The notes beneath the pieces were generated by a model. The model saw only the letters and a list, made by a program, of their open reading frames with translations, did no database searches and had not been told where the DNA came from. 59,611 bases of DNA from Bacteroidales bacterium (lineage in GTDB: Bacteria > Bacteroidota > Bacteroidia > Bacteroidales > UBA10428): NCBI GenBank assembly GCA_016934055.1, contig JAFGTR010000108.1, positions 1 to 59,611 of the forward strand, read 5' to 3'. Of the stretch, positions 30,973 to 40,939 are shown one piece after another. Numbering within the stretch: the first letter of the stretch is position 1; every line of letters begins with the position of its first letter. A program made the position numbers and the translations under genes.

Positions 30973-33834
30973 TTAATCCCCCCTTCCGATAAGCTGAAAC
31001 GGTGCCCAGTAGAATGGTGCGGGATATTGTTTCATGACCTCACGCTGTGCCATACTCAGGGCTTCCTGGGGTGAATGAATCTCAAGGTTTCTGTAAAAGG
31101 TTTTCATCAGAAGGGCAGTAGGCTGGTCGGCTACGCTCCATAAACTAACAATCATTGCAGGAGTGCCCGCATAGAGGAATGCACGGCTGAAGCCGATCAG
31201 CTCATCTCCCTGGCTCAGGTCACCCATTCCGGTTTGGCAGGCACTGAGTGTAACCAGACTGGCATTAAGGTTGAGTCCGAATACCTCATTAACGGTCAGG
31301 AAGCCATCGTCACTTTCGGAGGGAGCAAAGAGCAGGTACGAATAGAGTGGCTGTTTTGCATCCAGCAGGCCATGTGTTGCGAGATGAATATACCGGAACG
31401 ATGAAGCGTTATTTTTAGCAAAGGTTTCGGTAGATTCATTTTCATACTTCACGGTAATATCATTAAAAACATTCTGAATCTGTTCAACCTCCTGTTTTGT
31501 TCCCGGAAGTCCTGAGAATTCTTTGAGCTCAAGATTCCCCAGGGCCATGGCCAGTATCTGTTTCGCGGGATGGTATTCCTTTATTTTGCAGAAACCATAA
31601 ACATTGGCTGATGGGGTATAAAAAATATTGAATTTTTCAATCAGGAAATTACTGTCGGGCATGATAAGCGCCTGAAAGGGTAAAAAATGAAGTGCGCCAT
31701 TGGGGATAATCCCCAGATTAACTGCCCCGCCAAAATATCCCTCAACTGGCTTTATAAGATGATCATATACTTTTCTTAACTGATACTGAGCTGACTGATA
31801 TTTTGTCATTTCAGTCGAAGGATCGTCTGATTGAGCCCATTTGCCGTTCCTGTCAGCGAAATCAGATACTTTCCTGACAGCACGGCGGGCATCCGTAACA
31901 AGATTTGTGACAGTTTCTGCCGGTATTTTTTCAACAAAGGGGACCAATGTATTGCGCCCAAGGATCCATATGGCCATGTATTCGTCACCGGTCCAGTATG
32001 CCAGCAAAACAGTCTGATTATCAAGCTGTGCCTGTAATTTATTCAATGGTGAAGGTTCAATGCTCACCATTGAGGCATATTCCTTGTTCTTAAGCTTGAT
32101 CTGTTCCATCAGCAAGGAATATTCTTTTCTTGACATTGACAGTTCTTCCTCAACTTCAGCAGCGGACAGTCCCCTGTCGGTTCCCATGTTGATGGAATGA
32201 ACCATCCCGGAAAGGGTGTTGATGCGCAATCGCAGATCCTGTTCACGGGTTATCAATTCCTGATCGTCAGTATGATTAGTATTGATTTTTTGGTTTCCGA
32301 TCATGTCGAGGAATGCCCTGGCGCGTGCCCTTTCGGCATATAAAAAGGCTTCCTCCGGTGCTCCTGATTCCAGCAGCAGCAGGATCAGACGGTCGTAGAC
32401 CTTAACTTTGTTATCAATGTATTTGCTTTTGTATTCTTCTATCGTAAACCGGCCCCTGATATCTTCAATGATGGTTACAGCCTTTTTGTATGCAGCTACG
32501 GCGGAGTCGGGGTGTAAGGTCAGCTCGAATACTCTTCCTTTCTGATACCATACCTCCCACAGGATTTCATCATTGGAAGTGAGTTGTAAGGCTTTTGTCA
32601 GGTAATCACCGGCCTTTATATAATCATTTTCTTCGATATATAGTTCACCGAGTCCCAGGAAAGCGGCAGCCATTCCCTCATTCATCTGCGAACGACTGAA
32701 GTAATCAATGGCATTGCTGTAGTTTCGGATGGCAGAATCAGTTTTTCCGGCTGTGTGGTTCATTTCTCCCATTCTTAATAAAATCAACCCCGTTGCTACG
32801 CCTGCATTGATCGAACTATAGTATTGACCGGCATGCCCAAGATCCCCAAGACGCATATTACCAGAGGCTCGTAAAGCCATTGCTTCCATTTTACTGGTGT
32901 CCTGTATCTTCCTCGCATGTTCGTAATAATTCTTTGCAGTTTCGGCATCACCCAGGCTGGCATATGCATCCCCTACACCAATATTTGCCCAGATAATCTG
33001 GGGAATTACCCTTGACTGTTCAGCTCCATCAAGTGCTTTTATTTTATGCCGAAGTGATTCTTCATAATCAGTCTGTGCCGCATACACTTCTCCGAGTAAC
33101 TGGTGATGTCGCGCCGTGCACATATTGAGTTCCTCTGCCAATGCTTTTGAATGTTTGAGTAAAACCATTCCTTCGGGTATCAGGCCAAGATCAGCATAAA
33201 TTTTACCCCGTAACAGCTCGGCTTCCATGATCCCGGCTTTATCCTTCAGTTTTTTATAGAGATCTAATGCCAGCATGGCATTCTCACCAGCTTGCTCAAA
33301 TTTTCCGAGAACGGTATAAACCTGCGCGAGAGAAAGATAGGTGTCTGCAGCCGACAATTGATTCTGCCCTTTGAGGCTCAATTCCATACCTTTATTCAGT
33401 TTCATTGCCTGTTCAAGGCAGTATATGCCTTTCCTGAAATCTCCTTTATACAGGTTCAGCATTCCGAGTAATCTATGATCTTCAATGATTTCCAGCTGAT
33501 TTTTTTGGATTGAATCTATATCAAGTGCTGTGATAGCATGGGCAACGGCATCGTTGAACTTACCCAGTGCGGCAAAAGCCTGTGCCAGTTTACGGCAGGT
33601 ACCGGCTTCCATGTCCTGATTCCTTAAGTTACCAAGCTTTGCACTGGCCGTAAGCGAGTTCCGGTAATGGACAATGGCCTGCTCATATTGATACTGATTG
33701 TAATAATGATCACCCAATTGTTGTTCCTGGGTGACATGAACAGACGGACTTGCACAGCGTTGAAATGATATTATGGTGAAAATAAGCAGCCAGTAAATTT
33801 TTCCTGTATGTGAATGATTCATCATAAAAAACAT
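30973..33834 (-). CDS. TPR and CHAT domain protein (caspase-like peptidase)
   Basis: The 953-residue protein has an N-terminal hydrophobic segment with a candidate lipid Cys27 (SFQRC; weak lipobox). About 10 tetratricopeptide-like repeats span about residues 40-500, followed by a coiled-coil region. A C-terminal CHAT domain follows (about 650-950). The catalytic dyad of CHAT/caspase-fold peptidases is present: His821 (HLATHG) and Cys866 (SACQTG). CHAT proteins cleave partners on signal; the TPR part usually recognises them. ATGs at 33825 and 33822 are alternative starts. It is the last gene of a four-gene operon with two barrels and a propeller lipoprotein. Confidence 0.9.
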   Translation of the reverse strand: MFFMMNHSHTGKIYWLLIFTIISFQRCASPSVHVTQEQQLGDHYYNQYQYEQAIVHYRNSLTASAKLGNLRNQDMEAGTCRKLAQAFAALGKFNDAVAHAITALDIDSIQKNQLEIIEDHRLLGMLNLYKGDFRKGIYCLEQAMKLNKGMELSLKGQNQLSAADTYLSLAQVYTVLGKFEQAGENAMLALDLYKKLKDKAGIMEAELLRGKIYADLGLIPEGMVLLKHSKALAEELNMCTARHHQLLGEVYAAQTDYEESLRHKIKALDGAEQSRVIPQIIWANIGVGDAYASLGDAETAKNYYEHARKIQDTSKMEAMALRASGNMRLGDLGHAGQYYSSINAGVATGLILLRMGEMNHTAGKTDSAIRNYSNAIDYFSRSQMNEGMAAAFLGLGELYIEENDYIKAGDYLTKALQLTSNDEILWEVWYQKGRVFELTLHPDSAVAAYKKAVTIIEDIRGRFTIEEYKSKYIDNKVKVYDRLILLLLESGAPEEAFLYAERARARAFLDMIGNQKINTNHTDDQELITREQDLRLRINTLSGMVHSINMGTDRGLSAAEVEEELSMSRKEYSLLMEQIKLKNKEYASMVSIEPSPLNKLQAQLDNQTVLLAYWTGDEYMAIWILGRNTLVPFVEKIPAETVTNLVTDARRAVRKVSDFADRNGKWAQSDDPSTEMTKYQSAQYQLRKVYDHLIKPVEGYFGGAVNLGIIPNGALHFLPFQALIMPDSNFLIEKFNIFYTPSANVYGFCKIKEYHPAKQILAMALGNLELKEFSGLPGTKQEVEQIQNVFNDITVKYENESTETFAKNNASSFRYIHLATHGLLDAKQPLYSYLLFAPSESDDGFLTVNEVFGLNLNASLVTLSACQTGMGDLSQGDELIGFSRAFLYAGTPAMIVSLWSVADQPTALLMKTFYRNLEIHSPQEALSMAQREVMKQYPAPFYWAPFQLIGRGD

Positions 33835-33872
33835 TAAAATATCATGCCGGTATATGTCCTGATATTATTTTA

Positions 33873-34847
33873 TCAGAATGTATATTGAATTGATATTGAA
33901 TAGCTGGGATCTGCACCGGCATTTTTACCTTTGACAGGAATTTTAACAAATTCAGAAAGCCTGAATCTTCTGATCTGGAAATAGACAGAAGGATTGTATT
34001 CAATGACCCAACGCCTGGCGTATTTAATGGGTTCAGGATAATAATAAGTGCTTTCTGTCATAGTATAATAATGAAAAGAATTAATCAGAACGATCCAGTC
34101 GTTTAAGTGAGATCCGATGCCTGTAACAGTTCCAAACAGATTCCCTCTTTTGAATTCAATGGCATCTTCGTATGGATTTATAACTTTAGTCCCCTTGAAA
34201 TTATAGTCATAATAGGCAAAAAGGGTAATGGAAAAGGGATATATGACCTTTTTTAAAAACAGGTCGGCTGACAGGGTGAAATGACCAAAACCTGTTGGAA
34301 GATCATATTCTTCATCATTTTTGATATTTTTCGGGTTTTTTGGTCCGGTAGGTAAAATGCCAAACAGCCCCAGCCTTAGCGACGGAAATAACTCCCCTTC
34401 ATTAATAACCTGATACCTCATGCCGGTTTCCAGGTCGCCGATTCCCCTGCCTTTATTGCAGATTGATGTGAGCGAATCAAAATCAACAAAAGGACATATT
34501 ATCCTTCCTGAAACATTTGATTCCTTAAAATAATAAGGAAGGCGGACCCAAAACTCAATCCGGTTGGTCAGACCATATTGTAACCCCGGCATAAAAGTAA
34601 GACTTTTGGAATATATGTTTGTTCCCATTAAATATTCCTTGTTCCCTTCTTTATCAAATATCCTGTCGGTAAAAATAAAATCAAAATTTATTCCGGCACG
34701 CATATAGCCTTTTTTAAGCGTCGGGGGTTCGGTAATTATGGTTTGCTGTTTCAGATCGGAAGGAAGTATTATGTTTTCAAACTGACACCAGCCTCTGAAC
34801 GTTATAATACTGATGAACCCTGCTGTGATATATATAATTTTTCTCAT
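33873..34847 (-). CDS. Outer-membrane beta-barrel protein (324 aa)
   Basis: The protein has a signal peptide (to about residue 21, ending FRGWC or before QFENI), many amphipathic strands (LQYGLTNRIEFWVRLPYYF, LRLGLFGILPTGP, FSITLFAYYDYNF) and a C-terminal aromatic residue (SIQYTF) expected for barrel insertion. No catalytic motif is visible. It lies 38 bp upstream of the CHAT gene and 14 bp downstream of another barrel gene. Confidence 0.75.
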   Translation of the reverse strand: MRKIIYITAGFISIITFRGWCQFENIILPSDLKQQTIITEPPTLKKGYMRAGINFDFIFTDRIFDKEGNKEYLMGTNIYSKSLTFMPGLQYGLTNRIEFWVRLPYYFKESNVSGRIICPFVDFDSLTSICNKGRGIGDLETGMRYQVINEGELFPSLRLGLFGILPTGPKNPKNIKNDEEYDLPTGFGHFTLSADLFLKKVIYPFSITLFAYYDYNFKGTKVINPYEDAIEFKRGNLFGTVTGIGSHLNDWIVLINSFHYYTMTESTYYYPEPIKYARRWVIEYNPSVYFQIRRFRLSEFVKIPVKGKNAGADPSYSISIQYTF

Positions 34848-34861
34848 GAACAGGTCAGGTG

Positions 34862-35911
34862 TTATTGGTAAGCGAATAGGTTAATGCTGAAACCTGTCAG
34901 AAAAGTCATCTGACTGATCAGGTTTTTCCCTGCAACCGGTAATAACATGTGCTGTTCAATTCTGAGAGCAGGTGAAACCAGGATTTCGTATCCGAGAGAT
35001 ACGTTTACCAGCGATTTTTCAGGACTGCTTACCTTTTTCCCTGTAAGGTTACTCCATCCTCCGTGATGGCTGAAATTTGACAAAGCCAACCTGACTGTGA
35101 ACCATTTAATGGCCTGGGCTGCCAGTTCTCCGTAATAATCCAGTGTATATCCGTAATTGAATTCATATTGAGTTTTTTCATATTCAAAAGTGTTACTGAC
35201 CAATCTGAAATTCCAGTCATACGATATACCATACCTGATCCCTGTTGAATATAGAAATATGCCTGTGAAAGAGATGTATTGTGTCCTTATTTTTAAGGAA
35301 CTTCCCAGAAATGCGACAGGTACGCCTGTCGAAAATGTATTGTTGTATTTATAATCAAGGGCTACGGTTTCATTATCAATTATCGTACAGGTATGGTCGG
35401 GTTTACCGGGTTCAGATCCAAAAACCGGAAGAGATATACCGGCGTTAATAAGCCAGTTGACAGGGTGCCATTTGACAGGAGCCGTCAGATCAATACCCAG
35501 GAAAAGATCGTTCATGCCACGGTATTGATTTAACTCTGAAACATTCATTACTCTTTCAAACCCGACGAGTTTCCGGTTCTGGCTGCGGATTCCCATATTG
35601 GCATACTGTGTTGAAATAACCAACTGGAGGTAATCAAGGACACCAAATTTTATGTAAAAAGGCATCATCTGTTTTGCAGACGCCGAACCATCAAAAGCAA
35701 GATCGATTTTTTTACCATTCCTGTCATACTTCGCATTGATGATTGAGAATTCATAGCCGCTGCTGAATTGAAACTGCCCTTTATGCATGGCCACAGGTCT
35801 GTCGACATACCGCTCGGTTAACAGATCGTATTTGCTGACTGTCTGACCCATAGCAGGGAGGACAAAGGAAAGAACTGCCGGAAATATAATTATGGTTTTT
35901 AGTAATTTCAT
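34862..35911 (-). CDS. Outer-membrane beta-barrel protein, second of the pair
   Basis: From the ATG at 35911 (MKLLKTIIIFPAVLSFVLPA) the protein is about 349 residues, beginning with a signal peptide cleaved near AMGQ; an ATG at 35929 directly abuts the stop of the preceding gene and is an alternative. Strand-rich (FQFSSGYEFSIINAKY, FRLVSNTFEYEKTQYEFNYGY), it ends INLFAYQ. Different enough from the neighbouring barrel that the two are not simple duplicates. The role is unknown. Confidence 0.72.
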   Translation of the reverse strand: MKLLKTIIIFPAVLSFVLPAMGQTVSKYDLLTERYVDRPVAMHKGQFQFSSGYEFSIINAKYDRNGKKIDLAFDGSASAKQMMPFYIKFGVLDYLQLVISTQYANMGIRSQNRKLVGFERVMNVSELNQYRGMNDLFLGIDLTAPVKWHPVNWLINAGISLPVFGSEPGKPDHTCTIIDNETVALDYKYNNTFSTGVPVAFLGSSLKIRTQYISFTGIFLYSTGIRYGISYDWNFRLVSNTFEYEKTQYEFNYGYTLDYYGELAAQAIKWFTVRLALSNFSHHGGWSNLTGKKVSSPEKSLVNVSLGYEILVSPALRIEQHMLLPVAGKNLISQMTFLTGFSINLFAYQ

Positions 35912-35929
35912 GTATGATGATATCTGCAT

Positions 35930-36904
35930 TTATTCAGTAATATATACATTGATACCCCCGTAACGCGTACCGAACCAAAGATTTCCTTCACGATCCATCA
36001 TGGAACAATAGACATGATTGTCGGTAAGACCCTGACCAACTTTGAAGGATTGCATTTCAGCCCCGTTATATTTTACAATGCCATCACCATAAGTTGAGAA
36101 CCAGATGTTCCTGTTCCGGTCTTCAACCATTGACATGACAAAGGAAAAGGAAGAACCATTCAATAAACTCACAAGTTCCGTTGTCGATCTTTTTATATCA
36201 TAGCGTATCAGGTATTTTTCAAACGCTGATGAAAACCATAAAGCACCCCAGCTATCCTGTAATATACAACTTATATTATCAGGGTTTATGTTCATGATTT
36301 CATCAGCCATTACAAAAGAAGAACCATTAAAGAACATGGCACCACCTTCTGTTGCAAACCATATTCTTTTTTCATTATCTTCCATAATACAATATATCGT
36401 ATTATAATCCAGACTGTCATGATGGTAATAATCCCATTTTTGGGCATTTGCCCTGATAATTCCGGCATCTGTTCCAATCCAGAGCTGACTCCTGCTGTCT
36501 GAATACATTGAAAAAGCAACAATACCTCCTTCAATTGAATAGATTATATTGTTGCTCATATAATTGAGACCTGAATCAGTACCAAACCATATCGCACCAA
36601 AAACGTCCTGTTCAATGGCATATACACAGTTACTCAGCAATCCGTTTTTTGTGCTGTAATTAGTCCACCCGTGACCGTCATACCTGCTGACACCGCCATC
36701 ATTTGTGCCAACCCAGATGATGCCATTTCTGTCCTGCTTAACAGCCCATATGAAATTATCCTTTAAACCGTTGGACGTATTATAGGTCTTCCATTGGCCC
36801 ACATCCCTGAAATTGATAACATCAGGATCTTCTTCGCAGGAAAATACGATTGAAAGAATCATTATGAAAAGAATGGGTGAAAAATATGAAGGCATTAGTT
36901 TCAT
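35930..36904 (-). CDS. Propeller lipoprotein (two-component-regulator propeller repeats)
   Basis: The 324-residue protein has a lipobox signal peptide (LSIVFSC, Cys23) and seven repeats with an IW(V/F)GT-type strand (IIWVGT, AIWFGT, QLWIGT, RIWFAT, ALWFSS, NIWFST, NLWFGT). These match the Reg_prop repeats that form the periplasmic sensor propeller of Bacteroidota hybrid systems. Seven copies make one complete propeller, where the classical sensors have two. No kinase, TM helix or DNA-binding domain follows. It abuts the next barrel gene and heads the CHAT operon. Confidence 0.85.
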   Translation of the reverse strand: MKLMPSYFSPILFIMILSIVFSCEEDPDVINFRDVGQWKTYNTSNGLKDNFIWAVKQDRNGIIWVGTNDGGVSRYDGHGWTNYSTKNGLLSNCVYAIEQDVFGAIWFGTDSGLNYMSNNIIYSIEGGIVAFSMYSDSRSQLWIGTDAGIIRANAQKWDYYHHDSLDYNTIYCIMEDNEKRIWFATEGGAMFFNGSSFVMADEIMNINPDNISCILQDSWGALWFSSAFEKYLIRYDIKRSTTELVSLLNGSSFSFVMSMVEDRNRNIWFSTYGDGIVKYNGAEMQSFKVGQGLTDNHVYCSMMDREGNLWFGTRYGGINVYITE

Positions 36905-37110
36905 CCGGCCTTAGTTAGAATTTGGGCATAGAATTGCTGTCAGAAATATATAGATTTCTATAAATTTAAGAAGAAGTAACGGAATATCAAAAATTTACAT
37001 AAGTAAATTCAGGCAGGTCAACAAATCAACAAATAATTATGACTGCAAGACCAGATGACCGCACGACTGCACGACCTGCCTTTCATTATGCAGGTCATGA
37101 ACCGTAGGTT

Positions 37111-40100
37111 CTACTTAATATCACTGTGGTACTTCTGTACCGATTTCACTTTATAGTCGCCGTTCTGCCGTTCCTTTATGCCTTTGGTGGCAGCAGTGGC
37201 AGCTGAAGTTGTGGTGATATAGGGTATTTTATATTTAATGGCATTTTTACGGATATAGGAATCATCGTATTCGCTTTGCTTGCCGGCGGGAGTGTTGACC
37301 ACCAGGTTGATCTCTTTATTTTTAATGGCATCCACAATATTGGGCCTTCCTTCATGTACTTTTTTTATAGCCTTAGCCGGTATGCCGTTTTGTTCAAGGA
37401 ACACTTTGGTGCCGCCTGTGGCCAGGATGTTAAAGCCCATATCTCTGAAACTTGTTGCGGCTTCTAATATCTTGTTCTTATCCCTGTCGGCGATGGTGAT
37501 CAGCACAGTTCCTGATACAGGCAGGGGAACCTGTGTGGCTTCCTGTGCCTTGAAGAATGCCAGTCCGTAATTGTCTGCAAAACCAAGCACTTCGCCTGTC
37601 GACCGCATTTCGGGTCCAAGCAACGGGTCAACCACAGGGAACATGTTAAAGGGGAAGACCGCCTCTTTAACGCCATAATGGTTTATTTTTCCGTGCCTGA
37701 GGTTAAAGTCCTGCAGTTTTTTACCCAGCATGACCTGTGTTGCAATTTTCGCCATGGCAATATTGCACACCTTTGATACCAGGGGTACTGTGCGTGATGC
37801 CCTGGGATTGGCTTCGAGAATATACACCACATCCTCATAAATGGCATACTGGATATTCATCAATCCGCATACCTTCAATTCAACGGCTATCTTTCGTGTA
37901 TACTCATTGATTGTTTTAATATGTTTCTCGGGGATGATTACCGGGGGGATGACACAGGCTGAGTCACCGGAATGTATTCCGGCATATTCGATATGCTGCA
38001 TCACGGCCGGAACAAATGCGTCCGTACCGTCGGAAATGGCATCAGCTTCCGATTCAATGGCATCTTCAAGGAATTTATCGATCAGTATTGGTCGTTCGGG
38101 CGATACGTCAACGGCAGCCGTGAGGTATTGCTCTAACATTTCTTCATCCAGTACGATTTTCATACCCCTGCCGCCGAGCACATATGAAGGTCTGACCATC
38201 AAAGGATAACCGATCTGCTGTGCGATCTCCAGGGCTTCTTCAATGGTGCTGGCCATGCCGGATTCGGGTTCTGGAATGCCAAGGTTTTTCATGATCCGGC
38301 GGAACCGGTCACGGTCTTCGGCCAGGTCGATGGCTTCCGGACTGGTTCCCAAAATATTGACCCCTGCCTCCGCCAGTTCGCTGGCAATGTTCAGAGGGGT
38401 CTGTCCGCCAAACTGAACAATGACACCTTCAGGCTTTTCTTTTTCATAAATGCTCAGAACATCTTCAACTGTCAGTGGCTCAAAGTAAAGTTTGTCAGCT
38501 GTGTCATAATCGGTTGAAACGGTTTCGGGATTGCAGTTGACCATGATCGATTCATACCCGGCATTGCGGATGGCAAATGCAGCATGCACGCAACAATAAT
38601 CAAATTCAATGCCCTGGCCGATGCGGTTTGGTCCGCCACCCAACACCATTATCTTTTTCCGGTTGCTCACAGATACCTTATCCGGGGCATTATAGGTTGA
38701 ATAATAATAGGCCGCATTTTCAACCCCGCTGACGGGAACAGGCTCCCATGCCTCTTTTATGCCGAGTGAGAGACGTTTTTCACGGATCATCTTTTCGGAG
38801 ATGTGCAGTAATTGTGCTAGGTATTTATCCGCAAAACCATCCCTTTTTGCCTGTATGAGCAATGCATCAGGGATCATAGATCCTTTGAAACGCATTATTT
38901 TCTCCTCGAGCTCAACCAGCTCTTTCATCTGTTTGATGAACCAGGTCTTGATATGGGTTTTGGCAGACAGCTCATTGATGCCGGCACCTTTACGTATGGC
39001 CTCATACATGATGAACTGCCTTTCGCTGGAAGGATAATTAAGCATGTTCATTAATTCTTCCAGGGATTTGCTGTTAAAATCCCTGGCAAAGCCAAGTCCG
39101 TATCGTCCAATCTCAAGTGACCGGATGGCTTTTTGTAAGGCTTCCTTGTAGTTCTTGCCAATGCTCATCACTTCACCGACAGACTGCATCTGTGTTCCCA
39201 GCTTATCTTCAAGGCCTTCGAATTTCTCAAAGGCCCAGCGGGCAAATTTAACCACCACATAATCGCCCGAAGGCGTGTATTTTTCGAGTGTCCCTTCCCG
39301 CCAGTATGGAATCTCATCGAGTGTGAGACCCCCGGCCAGCAGTGAGGAGACATAGGCGATAGGAAAACCTGTGGCTTTTGAAGCCAGGGCTGATGAACGT
39401 GAAGTACGGGGGTTGATCTCAATAACAACAACACGGTCGGTTTTCGGGTCATGGGCAAATTGTACGTTGGTTCCGCCAATGACACCAATAGCCTCAACTA
39501 TATCATATGAGTATTTCTGCAGCCGTTTCTGCAATCCTTCGCTGATGGTAAGCATGGGTGCGGTACAATATGAATCACCGGTGTGTATGCCCATGGCATC
39601 AACATTCTCGATAAAACATACGGTTATCATCTGGTTTTTGGCATCGCGAACGACTTCAAGTTCCAGTTCTTCCCACCCTAAAACAGATTCTTCTATCAGT
39701 ATCTGGTTTACCATGCTCGCTGACAAACCCCTGCTGGCGATGATGCGCAATTCTTCAATATTATAGACAAGACCTCCGCCGGTGCCTCCCAACGTATAGG
39801 CAGGTCGAATAACCACCGGATATCCAAGCTCGTCGGCAATTTTTTCGGCCTCTTCAACAGAGTTTACAGCTGTGCTCCGGGGCATATCAATGCCCAGGCT
39901 TTCCATGGTTTTTTTAAAAGCCGTACGATCTTCGCCGCGTTCAATGGCATCAATGTTAACACCTATAACCTTTACCCCGTATTTGTCAAGTATTCCCTTC
40001 TTTGCCAGCTGTGACGAAAGGTTTAAACCAGTCTGCCCTCCGAGATTCGGGAGCAGGGCATCGGGTCTTTCCTTCTTTATGATTTCAGTAAGCGCGTATT

Positions 40101-40311
40101 CGTTTAATGGCTCAATATAGGTGACATCAGCTATCTCGGGGTCGGTCATAATGGTAGCCGGATTGGAATTCACAAGAACGATTTTATACCCCAGAGACCG
40201 TAAGGCTTTACATGCCTGCGTGCCGGAATAGTCAAATTCACAGGCCTGACCGATGATGATGGGGCCGGAACCAATGATCAGAACGCTGTTGATGTCTTTT
40301 ATTTTTCCCAT
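37111..40311 (-). CDS. carB: Carbamoyl-phosphate synthase large subunit
   Basis: The 1066-residue protein from the ATG at 40311 (MGKIKDINSVLIIG) is chosen over a 24-residue longer frame, whose extra residues do not fit the family start. It has the two tandem ATP-grasp halves: first with GSGPIIIGQACEFDYSGTQA and IRPAYTLGGTGGG, second with GGGPNRIGQGIEFDYCC and VRPSYVLGGRGM. The C-terminal MGS-like allosteric domain (about 935-1060) follows. It makes carbamoyl phosphate for arginine and pyrimidine synthesis together with CarA, which is not adjacent here. Confidence 0.97.
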   Translation of the reverse strand: MGKIKDINSVLIIGSGPIIIGQACEFDYSGTQACKALRSLGYKIVLVNSNPATIMTDPEIADVTYIEPLNEYALTEIIKKERPDALLPNLGGQTGLNLSSQLAKKGILDKYGVKVIGVNIDAIERGEDRTAFKKTMESLGIDMPRSTAVNSVEEAEKIADELGYPVVIRPAYTLGGTGGGLVYNIEELRIIASRGLSASMVNQILIEESVLGWEELELEVVRDAKNQMITVCFIENVDAMGIHTGDSYCTAPMLTISEGLQKRLQKYSYDIVEAIGVIGGTNVQFAHDPKTDRVVVIEINPRTSRSSALASKATGFPIAYVSSLLAGGLTLDEIPYWREGTLEKYTPSGDYVVVKFARWAFEKFEGLEDKLGTQMQSVGEVMSIGKNYKEALQKAIRSLEIGRYGLGFARDFNSKSLEELMNMLNYPSSERQFIMYEAIRKGAGINELSAKTHIKTWFIKQMKELVELEEKIMRFKGSMIPDALLIQAKRDGFADKYLAQLLHISEKMIREKRLSLGIKEAWEPVPVSGVENAAYYYSTYNAPDKVSVSNRKKIMVLGGGPNRIGQGIEFDYCCVHAAFAIRNAGYESIMVNCNPETVSTDYDTADKLYFEPLTVEDVLSIYEKEKPEGVIVQFGGQTPLNIASELAEAGVNILGTSPEAIDLAEDRDRFRRIMKNLGIPEPESGMASTIEEALEIAQQIGYPLMVRPSYVLGGRGMKIVLDEEMLEQYLTAAVDVSPERPILIDKFLEDAIESEADAISDGTDAFVPAVMQHIEYAGIHSGDSACVIPPVIIPEKHIKTINEYTRKIAVELKVCGLMNIQYAIYEDVVYILEANPRASRTVPLVSKVCNIAMAKIATQVMLGKKLQDFNLRHGKINHYGVKEAVFPFNMFPVVDPLLGPEMRSTGEVLGFADNYGLAFFKAQEATQVPLPVSGTVLITIADRDKNKILEAATSFRDMGFNILATGGTKVFLEQNGIPAKAIKKVHEGRPNIVDAIKNKEINLVVNTPAGKQSEYDDSYIRKNAIKYKIPYITTTSAATAATKGIKERQNGDYKVKSVQKYHSDIK

Positions 40312-40939
40312 TAATGATAATTTAATTTTAGAGTAAAGGCGGTAAAAAAAACTGGAGCAAGATAAAAAAAAGACGGCTATCACGAAGGAATTTAAGGAGA
40401 TTAATTTTTGAACAATGAATAGTTAAAAGTGAAAAGTGGATAGTAAATAGTGAATAATGCGAATCAAGAGTTGGTGATTTTGCCAAAAAGACACAAAACC
40501 ACGAAGATATTATCAAAGAATTTCATTAGTAATGCCAATTTGGAGTTGGTGTTTTTCTGCTTCTTTATTGGTTTGGGATTGCAACCCCAAACCTTTCAGT
40601 TGAGCCTTCCTTAACTGGCGCAAGCGTCCGCTTGTGCCTCCTCATCGGGTATAGTTTTCATAATTACACCCGATATTCGTCATGGCTGTGTTCCTGGCAA
40701 TCGGGTGTTCAGGATAGCATCCTGCAATCGAAGCATCATGCCGTGCCGAATTTATTTCGGCATCCCGGCATCCCCAAGGCAACGGGCATTATTTCTCGCT
40801 GATTGCGCAGATGAACCCACCTGGCGCGCTTTTGCAAAAGCGCACAAGCACAGAGATTTCTCAGCATGCTTTTTTTGCATCAAAAACCACGTTCTAAGCT
40901 TTAAAAAGGACTTGTTTTTGGCCCGACCCCTATTCTCGG
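40312..40939. other. Gene-free stretch with hairpins and a degraded IS-end
   Basis: Three perfect or near-perfect hairpins are present: GTTTGGG/CCCAAAC (40571-40592), GGCGCAAGCG/CGCTTGTGCC (40617-40638, one G-T pair) and TGCCGAA/TTCGGCA (40744-40762). A diverged copy of the IS end lies at 40457-40473. An open frame (40705-40995) overlapping this is not protein-like. The stretch looks like accumulated repeat elements. Confidence 0.6.
40457..40473. repeat. Diverged solo copy of the IS terminal repeat
   Basis: ATGCGAATCAAGAGTTG matches the left IS end at 16 of 17 positions (C for T). A still more diverged version (ATGCCAATTTGGAGTTGG) begins near 40532. Confidence 0.5.
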
